From: Bacillota bacterium
GTDB lineage: Bacteria; Bacillota_I; Bacilli_A; RFN20; CAG-288
Assembly (NCBI GenBank): GCA_023459795.1
Contig: JAEWSP010000008.1
Coordinates: 1 to 64,000 of the forward strand
Length of the DNA: 64,000 nucleotides
Direction: 5' to 3'
The translations under genes were made by a program, and so were the position numbers. Positions 58,172 through 64,000 of this stretch are shown here, piece after piece (the first letter of the stretch is position 1; each line of letters begins with the position of its first letter). The notes below the pieces were generated by a model, which saw only the letters and a list, made by a program, of their open reading frames with translations, searched no databases and had not been told where the DNA came from.

Positions 58172-60775
58172 ATGGAAAACCAGGAACAGAAGTATACTAC
58201 CCGGGTGATCGATGCCATAAATCAGGCATCCCAGATCAGCAAAGACAAGGGACTAGCCACGATTGATATTCCGGCGCTTCTCAGAGCGCTTTTCGATCAG
58301 CAGGACAGCATGTATGTGTCGATTCTGAAGAAGACGGATGCGGATCCCAAAGCCGTATCCCAGGAGATCGATGATTTCCTGAACCATTCCGTCAAGACCA
58401 CAGGGACTACGAACCCGGAGGCTTCTTCGGATCTGCAGAACCTTCTTTACCATGCAACGAAGATCCAGGAGAAGATGGACGATGACTACCTTTCCGTAGA
58501 GCATCTGCTTCTGGCGCAGTTCGAAGTACGCCATTCCCTTGTTCTCCGCCTAGGAGAGATTCCTAACTATACCAAGGAAAGCTTCACCAAGGCCATCAAG
58601 GATATTAGAGGCACCAACCATGTCACCAGCGACAATCCGGAAGCCAGCTATGAAGCCCTTAAGAAATACGGAAGGGACCTGGTTTCGGAAGTCGCTTCCG
58701 GAAAGATCGATCCGGTCATCGGAAGGGACAACGAAATCCGCAGGGTGATGGAGATCCTCTCCCGGAAAAGCAAGAACAACCCGGTACTGATCGGCGATCC
58801 GGGCGTCGGAAAGACGGCAATCGTCGAAGGGCTCGCCTGGAGAATATTCAAAGGGGATGTCCCGGAGACTTTGAAGGACAAGACGGTATGGGAACTGGAT
58901 GTCGGAAGCCTGATTGCCGGTGCGAAGTTCCGCGGAGAATTCGAAGAACGACTAAAGGCCGTCATGAAGGAAGTCTCGGAAAGCAACGGAAGGATCATCC
59001 TCTTCATCGATGAAATCCATACTTTGATCGGTGCCGGAGCCGGAGGGGATTCCTCCCTGGATGCCGCAAACATCCTGAAGCCGATGCTGGCAAGAGGAGA
59101 ACTCCACTGCATCGGTGCGACGACGATCAACGAATACAGGAAGTACATCGAAAAGGATCCGGCTTTTGCAAGACGTATGCAGAAGGTCCTAGTCGACGAA
59201 CCGACGGTAGAAGACAGCATCGCTATCCTCCGCGGAATCAAGGACCGCTACGAGCAGCACCACGGAGTCGAGATCACGGATGATGCAATCATCGCCGCCG
59301 TCACTCTCAGCAAGCGTTATATCACCGACCGTTTCCTTCCGGACAAGGCCATCGACCTTATCGATGAAGCCTGTGCCAAGGTAAGGATGCAGATCGATAC
59401 GATGCCGGAAGAGCTCGACGAAGTCAACCGCAAGCTCATGCAGCTCCAGATCGAAAAGGTCTCCCTCAAGGACGACGACAGCCCCAATGCTGTCAAACGT
59501 CTCTCGGAGATGGAGAAGATGATTGCGGAGCTCACCAGCCGGAAGAATACCCTGACTGCCAAGTGGAAGGCAGAAAAAGGAGAAGCCGAGAAGCAGAAAG
59601 TCATCAAGAAGAAGCTGGATATTGCAAAACTCAACCTCGATAAGGCTCTTCAGGATGCAGACTACACAACGGCAGCCCGTATTCAGAACCAGGAAATCCC
59701 GGAACTGAAGAAGGAACTGAACGGTGCCTTAGATGCCACGAAGACCTCGACCATGCTTTCGGACCGCGTTACGGATGAAAGTGTCGCCCAGGTGATCTCC
59801 CAGGAGACCGGAATCCCTGTCAGCAAGCTGACAAAGACCCAGTCCCAGAAGATCCTCGGACTGAAGAATGCCCTCGGGGAAAGAGTCATCGGTCAGGATA
59901 CTGCCCTGAAGCAGATAAGCGACGCCATCGTCCGGAGCCGAGCCGGGCTAGGAGACCAGAACAGGCCGATCGGAAGCTTCCTCTTCCTAGGGCCGACAGG
60001 TGTCGGAAAGACGGAGGTCGCCAAGGCGCTGGCGGAACAGCTCTTCGACTCCGAGAAGCAGATCGTCCGCATCGATATGTCCGAATACATGGAGAAGGAA
60101 AGCGTCAGCAGGCTTATCGGCGCCGCCCCTGGCTATATCGGATACGAAGAAGGGGGACAGCTTACGGAAGCCGTAAGAAGGAAGCCTTATTCCATCGTCC
60201 TCTTCGATGAAATCGAAAAGGCCCACCCGGATGTCTTCAATATCCTCCTCCAGGTCCTGGACGACGGCAGGCTTACGGACGGCCAGGGAAGAACGGTCGA
60301 CTTCACCAACACCATCATCATCATGACTTCCAACCTCGGCTCGGAATACCTGCTTGACGGGAACACCAAGGAGAACAGGGACAAGGTCACCCTCCTTCTC
60401 AAGAGGACCTTCAAGCCCGAGTTCCTGAACAGGATCGACGAAATCGTCCTCTTCAACTCCCTCTCCGATGCCGTCATCGACAAGATCGTCGGCAAGTTCC
60501 TCTGCCAGGTCCAGAAGAGGCTTCTGGAGAAGGGTGTCTCCTTCTCCTATACAGAGGAAGCCGTCAAGGCCATCCATCAGGATTCTTTCGATGTCACCTA
60601 CGGTGCAAGGCCGATTCGGAGATACATCCAGAACCATGTCGAGACTCCTCTTGCCTTCGCCCTCCTCGACCATGACATCCTGGACTTCGTGAAGCTGGAC
60701 GGAAACAAGGACGGTTCCCTCTCCTTCTACGGGAAGGACGGAAAGAAGATCCTTCTTCCGAAAGACGAGCAGTAG
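58172..60775 (+). CDS. clpB: ATP-dependent disaggregase ClpB
   Basis: Heat-shock Hsp100 chaperone that rescues aggregated proteins with DnaK. 867 residues, full length. N-domain, first AAA+ domain (GDPGVGKTAIVEG), the coiled-coil middle domain (about 405-530), second AAA+ domain (GPTGVGKTEVAKA) and the C-terminal domain. SD AAGGAGG precedes the ATG. Direct HrcA regulation is indicated by the CIRCE. It lies alone, not next to other chaperone genes. Confidence 0.98.
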   Translation: MENQEQKYTTRVIDAINQASQISKDKGLATIDIPALLRALFDQQDSMYVSILKKTDADPKAVSQEIDDFLNHSVKTTGTTNPEASSDLQNLLYHATKIQEKMDDDYLSVEHLLLAQFEVRHSLVLRLGEIPNYTKESFTKAIKDIRGTNHVTSDNPEASYEALKKYGRDLVSEVASGKIDPVIGRDNEIRRVMEILSRKSKNNPVLIGDPGVGKTAIVEGLAWRIFKGDVPETLKDKTVWELDVGSLIAGAKFRGEFEERLKAVMKEVSESNGRIILFIDEIHTLIGAGAGGDSSLDAANILKPMLARGELHCIGATTINEYRKYIEKDPAFARRMQKVLVDEPTVEDSIAILRGIKDRYEQHHGVEITDDAIIAAVTLSKRYITDRFLPDKAIDLIDEACAKVRMQIDTMPEELDEVNRKLMQLQIEKVSLKDDDSPNAVKRLSEMEKMIAELTSRKNTLTAKWKAEKGEAEKQKVIKKKLDIAKLNLDKALQDADYTTAARIQNQEIPELKKELNGALDATKTSTMLSDRVTDESVAQVISQETGIPVSKLTKTQSQKILGLKNALGERVIGQDTALKQISDAIVRSRAGLGDQNRPIGSFLFLGPTGVGKTEVAKALAEQLFDSEKQIVRIDMSEYMEKESVSRLIGAAPGYIGYEEGGQLTEAVRRKPYSIVLFDEIEKAHPDVFNILLQVLDDGRLTDGQGRTVDFTNTIIIMTSNLGSEYLLDGNTKENRDKVTLLLKRTFKPEFLNRIDEIVLFNSLSDAVIDKIVGKFLCQVQKRLLEKGVSFSYTEEAVKAIHQDSFDVTYGARPIRRYIQNHVETPLAFALLDHDILDFVKLDGNKDGSLSFYGKDGKKILLPKDEQ

Positions 60776-60780
60776 AAAGG

Positions 60781-60815
60781 AAAGCGGAAGCCGGCCTCAG
60801 CTAGCTTCCGCTTTT
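60781..60815. terminator. Bidirectional terminator between clpB and nth
   Basis: AAAGCGGAAGC and GCTTCCGCTTT with a 12-base loop. It overlaps the last codons of nth (ends at 60801). Confidence 0.8.
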
Positions 60816-61457
60816 CTGGTTCTTCTTTCCGAATCTGCAGCAAGGAAGAAGAGGACAGGTTAGGCACTGCGGGTTCTTGGCATGGCAGATGTTCCTTCCG
60901 AAAAGGATAAGCCTCTGATGGAGGAGAAACCCGTTCTCCCCCTGGAAGACCTTCTCCAGCCGTTCTTCCGTCTTCTCCGGGCTGTAGCTAGCCGGAACTA
61001 GACCAATCCTCCTGGTCACCCTGTAGACATGGGTGTCGACCGGGATGTAGGAATGGTGGTAGAGCTCGTCGAGGACTACTCCGCTCACTTTGTAGCCGAC
61101 TCCGGGAAGGGAAAGGAGGGCTTTCCTATCGTCGGGGACCTTGCCTTGGTACTGCTCCCTCAGGATCTTCGCGGATCCGAGGATTGCTTCCTTCTTGCCG
61201 TTGTATAGGCCGATGGTCCTAATATCCCTGACCAGGATGTCTTCCTTCTCCCTGGTGTAATCGGACAAGGAGGGGAGGTCACGGAAAAGCTTCTTCGTCG
61301 CCTCGTTGACGCTTCTGTCCGTCGCCTGGGCGGAAAGGATCACGGCAAAGAGGAATTCGTAGTCCTTCGTATACGAAAGGAAAGTCCCGCCTTCCCTGTA
61401 GAGAGCCAAAAGAGAGGAAAGGACTTCTTCCTTTAATCTTCCGTCACCTGTCCCCAT
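60801..61457 (-). CDS. nth: Endonuclease III
   Basis: DNA glycosylase/AP lyase for oxidised pyrimidines. 218 residues from ATG 61457. Helix-hairpin-helix LPGVGYKVSGVVL (catalytic Lys), VDTHVYR (catalytic Asp), and the iron-sulfur cysteines CHAKNPQC and CLTCPLLPCC in C-x6-C-x2-C-x5-C. The start overlaps dnaD's end by 14 bases. The dnaD-nth order matches Bacillus. Confidence 0.95.
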   Translation of the reverse strand: MGTGDGRLKEEVLSSLLALYREGGTFLSYTKDYEFLFAVILSAQATDRSVNEATKKLFRDLPSLSDYTREKEDILVRDIRTIGLYNGKKEAILGSAKILREQYQGKVPDDRKALLSLPGVGYKVSGVVLDELYHHSYIPVDTHVYRVTRRIGLVPASYSPEKTEERLEKVFQGENGFLLHQRLILFGRNICHAKNPQCLTCPLLPCCRFGKKNQKSGS

Positions 61458-62094
61458 GATAGGTCCAGTCCGAGTTGGCGAACAGGTCTTTGAGCTTCTC
61501 GTTCCTTCTCGTCTCCTCATTGACGGTGGAGGCGCCTACTTCCTTCTGGGAAGAGCTCCTCTCCATCTCCAGGACCTTCTTGTCGGCGGTCTTGAAGGAG
61601 ATGTGTCCGCTCCTTAACAGGCTCTTCTGGCAGGCTTCCTTGATCATCCCTTCGCTTGCCCCTTCCTTGAGCCAGTTGGTGACGATATCCCTTTCCACGG
61701 AAGAAAGGGTTCCTCCTCCTATCTTCTCCAGCTCGTCGTAGAGGGTCGTGCTTGCATCTTTTGGACCGGACTGGCCAAGGATAGAAAGATCATGCAGATA
61801 ATCCTGGAACAGCTTCTCCTTGAAGGGTTCCAAGGTGAAGGAGAGATCCTTCCCGATAGTGGTAACCGAAATATCCTTCTTCTTCAGAAGACGGCTCAGG
61901 GAGAGATCCAGATCCTCCTTGGGAGCGGTCATGTACTGGGAGAGGACATCGCAGGTGATAAGGGTTGCAGGCTCCCTTTTCAGGAGGGCATCGGAAACGA
62001 AGAGAACCATAACGTCGAGTTCCGATAGCTCGTAGTTCAGGTATCTCTTGATCAGCAGGCTCTTCCAGTCGATATCGTCTTTGGTGATTTCCAT
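61444..62094 (-). CDS. dnaD: DnaD-domain replication initiation protein
   Basis: 216 residues. An N-terminal winged-helix region (about 1-100) and the C-terminal DnaD domain: LGQSGPKDASTTLYDELEKI, then VTNWLKEGASEGMIKEAC. DnaD helps load the helicase with DnaA in Firmicutes; it is a marker of that phylum. Overlaps nth by 14 bases, giving the same pair order as in Bacillus. The last 40 residues, after the DnaD domain, are acidic and Ser-rich. Confidence 0.9.
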   Translation of the reverse strand: MEITKDDIDWKSLLIKRYLNYELSELDVMVLFVSDALLKREPATLITCDVLSQYMTAPKEDLDLSLSRLLKKKDISVTTIGKDLSFTLEPFKEKLFQDYLHDLSILGQSGPKDASTTLYDELEKIGGGTLSSVERDIVTNWLKEGASEGMIKEACQKSLLRSGHISFKTADKKVLEMERSSSQKEVGASTVNEETRRNEKLKDLFANSDWTYHGDR

Positions 62095-62111
62095 ATCTTT
62101 TTCCTCTTTCC

Positions 62112-62792
62112 TTACCTTTCGTATGCAAACTGAAGACTGCAGGTCCTGATTATCTCTTCCCGGGCATCCTCTGGAGCCTTTTGGATTTCTTCCCGGATCT
62201 TTCCCGGCGTCAGCTTCCTCAGAAGATAGGCCTGGCTGATAAGCGCCTTCTTCGTCTCTTCCTCCGGAACAAGGGAATAGCGGGCCATGAAACGGTATCC
62301 CCGGAGGATCCTCAGGGGATCCTCGGCCAGTCTTTTCCCGGGGTCTCCGATCACCCTCAGTACCCGGTTCTCGAGGTCGCTCAGACCGACTCTCGTCGGA
62401 TCCAGGACGAGGAGGGAAGTATCGGCGTACAAGGCGTTGATGGTGAAATCCCGCCTCTTGTAGTCGCTGCTGATCTCCTTGACGAAGACCACGGAGGAAG
62501 GATGGCGAAAATCGGCATAGTGCTCTTCCCTGCGGAAAGAGGCGATAGTGACCTGTACCTTGCTGCTGTCCGTAAACGTGGTCGTCCCATAGGAAGCGAA
62601 ATAGGTGGCAGAAGGGAAGGCGGAATGGACAGTTCCGGGGTCGATAGGGGTAGCAACATCGAGGTCTTTCGTCTTCTGGCCAAGAAGCGTATCCCGGACG
62701 ACGCCGCCGACAAGGTATAGAAGACCCTTCCCGAGATTATCCTCGAGGGTCCTGAAGGACTGAAGCAATAACGGATCCAAGTGCAATTCCAT
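62112..62792 (-). CDS. cca: Short CCA tRNA nucleotidyltransferase
   Basis: 226 residues, while CCA-adding enzymes usually have 370-430. The nucleotidyltransferase head is intact (YLVGGVVRDTLLG, DLDVATP with metal Asp ligands, then RRDFTINALYAD and AEDPLRILRGYRFMARY), but the chain ends after the start of the body domain; no HD domain and no tail. No coding continuation is seen before dnaD (18 bases away). The three tRNA genes in the window already encode CCA, so the enzyme may only repair ends. Its SD lies in the hup terminator. Whether it is active is unknown. Confidence 0.85.
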   Translation of the reverse strand: MELHLDPLLLQSFRTLEDNLGKGLLYLVGGVVRDTLLGQKTKDLDVATPIDPGTVHSAFPSATYFASYGTTTFTDSSKVQVTIASFRREEHYADFRHPSSVVFVKEISSDYKRRDFTINALYADTSLLVLDPTRVGLSDLENRVLRVIGDPGKRLAEDPLRILRGYRFMARYSLVPEEETKKALISQAYLLRKLTPGKIREEIQKAPEDAREEIIRTCSLQFAYER

Positions 62793-62797
62793 AAATA

Positions 62798-62825
62798 AAT
62801 GCCACCTCTATTATAAGGTGGCATT
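62798..62825 (-). terminator. hup terminator whose 3' arm carries the cca SD
   Basis: Minus strand: AATGCCACCT, 8-base loop containing TATAAT, AGGTGGCATT, then TATTTATG where ATG starts cca. AGGTGG is the SD, nine bases from the start. The T tract is weak. Confidence 0.6.
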
Positions 62826-62851
62826 CATTATTTTGAACTCTTTATTTGTTT

Positions 62852-63157
62852 CTACTTCTTGCCGTTGACAAGATCCTTCAGGGTCTTGGAAGGCTTGAAC
62901 TTGACAGCCTTGGAAGCCGGGATCTCGATGTGCTGATCCGGATGCGTCGGGTTGACACCTCTGCGGGCAGCTCTCTCGACAAGAGCGAAAGTTCCGAATC
63001 CGGCAATCTTGACGGAAGTCTGACCATCAAGAAGTCCCTTAGCAATATCCGCAAAGACGATCTCGATAGCTTCGGTCGCCTCTTTCTTCTGCATTCTGCC
63101 TTCCTTAGCTAATAGCTCAGCAAGCTCTTCCTTCGTAATCGGTTTTTTATCAGCCAT
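62852..63157 (-). CDS. hup: HU family DNA-binding protein
   Basis: Nucleoid protein. 101 residues, longer than the usual 90: the HU fold (helices to about 50, FGTFALVERAARRGVNP and the C-terminal strand with KFKPSKTLKDLV) is complete, while the N-terminus has eight extra residues (MADKKPITKEEL). SD AGGAGG and a strong promoter support high expression. In Bacillus hbs is also close to gpsA. Confidence 0.93.
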   Translation of the reverse strand: MADKKPITKEELAELLAKEGRMQKKEATEAIEIVFADIAKGLLDGQTSVKIAGFGTFALVERAARRGVNPTHPDQHIEIPASKAVKFKPSKTLKDLVNGKK

Positions 63158-63184
63158 TGTTCAATAGCCTCCTGTTCTACGGAA

Positions 63185-63213
63185 AATATAGCATAAAAAA
63201 GGGGAAAAAGCAA
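63185..63213 (-). promoter_or_regulatory. hup promoter
   Basis: Minus strand: -35 TTGCTT (63208-63213), 17-base spacer, -10 TATATT (63185-63190). Confidence 0.65.
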
Positions 63214-63230
63214 CTCTTTTATGCAAGGGC

Positions 63231-64000
63231 TTACTTTTCTGATTTGAGCGTTCTATTCATTAAAAGGGGGATGGCTTTGGAAGGGCATAGACCTTCGAAA
63301 AGGATTTTATAGACAGTGTCGGTAATCGGCATATCGATTCCAAGCTTTTCGGCAAGGAGGGAGGCATACTTGGAAGTGAAAACGCCTTCGGTGGTCTTAT
63401 GATTGGAGGCTAGGACTTTTTCTGCAGAGTCTTCTTCCCCGATTTCCTTTCCCAGGGTATAGTTCCTGGAAAGCGGGGAAGAGCATGTCAGGACCAGATC
63501 GCCGACCCCGGAGAGTCCGAGGTAGGTTTCCTTCCTTCCTCCCATTGCAGTCCCGAAAACCGTCATTTCGTGGAGTCCTCTTGTGATAAGGGCGGCCTTG
63601 GCGTTGTTCCCTTCCTTAAGTCCGTCCAGGATTCCGGAAGCGATCGCCATGACGTTCTTCAGAGCGGAACTGCATTCCGCACCAATCTCATCCGTGTTGG
63701 TATAGACGCGGAAGAACTGGTTGGAAGAGAAATGCTGTATTCTCCTGGCTTCTTCCTCGTCCAGGGAGACGGCAGTAATCGCCGTAACCTTATGCCGGAT
63801 GACTTCCTCGGAAAAGCTAGGTCCGAGAAGAGAAACGATCGGATAACGCTTCTCTTCGGGAATTCTCTTTCTGAGGACGGAAGACAAGCGTTCCTGTGTT
63901 TCCGGATCAAACCCCTTGGCAAGGGAAAGAACATGGACCTTTTTGTCAGTGGCTTTTAGAAGAGTGCCAACTTTCTCGGCAACTTCAAAGTAGCTCTTGC
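63231..64000 (-). CDS. gpsA: Glycerol-3-phosphate dehydrogenase [NAD(P)+], 5' end beyond the window
   Basis: Makes sn-glycerol-3-phosphate for phospholipid synthesis. About 256 C-terminal residues are visible. The frame is open to the window edge (reads KSYFEVAEKVGTLL at the edge). Features: LSLAKGF, catalytic Lys in ALKNVMAIASGILDG, LSGVGDLVLTC and SRN of the substrate site. The N-terminal NAD(P)-binding Rossmann motif lies outside. No terminator is obvious at its end before hup. Confidence 0.93.
   Translation of the reverse strand, partial: KSYFEVAEKVGTLLKATDKKVHVLSLAKGFDPETQERLSSVLRKRIPEEKRYPIVSLLGPSFSEEVIRHKVTAITAVSLDEEEARRIQHFSSNQFFRVYTNTDEIGAECSSALKNVMAIASGILDGLKEGNNAKAALITRGLHEMTVFGTAMGGRKETYLGLSGVGDLVLTCSSPLSRNYTLGKEIGEEDSAEKVLASNHKTTEGVFTSKYASLLAEKLGIDMPITDTVYKILFEGLCPSKAIPLLMNRTLKSEK

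Noticed and set aside
1..64000. CRISPR array, prophage, or integron
   Set aside because: No spaced short repeats, integrase or phage structural genes were found in reading the window.

Overview
The window looks like chromosomal DNA of a low-GC-lineage Firmicute (Bacilli, Erysipelotrichia/Mollicutes neighbourhood, probably a gut-type commensal) with a roughly balanced base composition. Pointers are DnaD, a LepA/ClpB/HU/GpsA housekeeping set, an archaeal-type prolyl-tRNA synthetase, an ECF-type QueT component, a CIRCE heat-shock operator, Bacillus-like short sigma-A promoters and many lipoproteins with Ser-rich linkers. TGA, TAG and TAA all end genes here, so the code is the standard bacterial one and not the Mycoplasma code. 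Three tRNA genes (Glu, Asn, Phe) all encode their CCA ends. No CRISPR, prophage, plasmid or rRNA sequence was seen; the only mobile DNA is the tail of an IS3-type element at the left edge.

Layout. 1-6 kb: end of an IS element, deoC, an XRE regulator, rpsT, then holA, a cyclophilin, guanine deaminase and gpmA on the minus strand. 6-19 kb (accessory): a lipoprotein, a damaged 3.1-kb Ig-repeat (Big_2) lipoprotein gene, a TetR-controlled ABC exporter, a lipoprotein with two papain-like C39 domains, and a MATE pump with a probable frameshift behind a structured leader. 19-29 kb: tRNA-Asn/Glu, acpP, a degenerate GGDEF/EAL membrane protein, proS, an M24 aminopeptidase, trmL, a free-standing structured RNA (possibly 6S), transketolase and a family-6 DNA glycosylase. 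29-37 kb: serine dehydratase, rpsU, a patatin, galE, mnmA-dtd facing punA-rarA, and queT behind a likely preQ1 riboswitch. 37-46 kb: a 1260-residue secreted protein, deoxynucleoside kinase, rubredoxin, the MEMO-AMMECR1/radical-SAM pair, tRNA-Phe and a Sel1-repeat protein. 46-64 kb: a nuclease-helicase, lepA, a degenerate Fic-like protein, hemW, a four-gene stretch of unknown membrane proteins, tyrS, a membrane-anchored hydrolase, clpB under CIRCE control, nth-dnaD, a short cca, hup and gpsA (cut by the window edge).

Functionally the window combines translation and RNA modification (S20, S21, ProRS, TyrRS, LepA, TrmL, MnmA, Dtd, Cca), purine and deoxynucleoside salvage (GuaD, PunA, dNK, DeoC), central carbon metabolism (Gpm, Tkt, GalE), DNA replication and repair (HolA, RarA, DnaD, Nth, hypoxanthine glycosylase, DinG-like helicase) and a cell-surface layer. 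Several regulatory designs are visible: genes whose start codon sits at the predicted transcription start (leaderless), a riboswitch-like pseudoknot, and two places where the 3' arm of a terminator hairpin also carries the next gene's ribosome-binding site.

The best leads for undescribed biology are the AMMECR1-MEMO-radical SAM pair, the membrane operon at 54.0-55.6 kb, the unassigned RNA at 26.1 kb, the structured leader of the MATE gene, the degenerate GGDEF/EAL and Fic proteins, and the shortened CCA enzyme.
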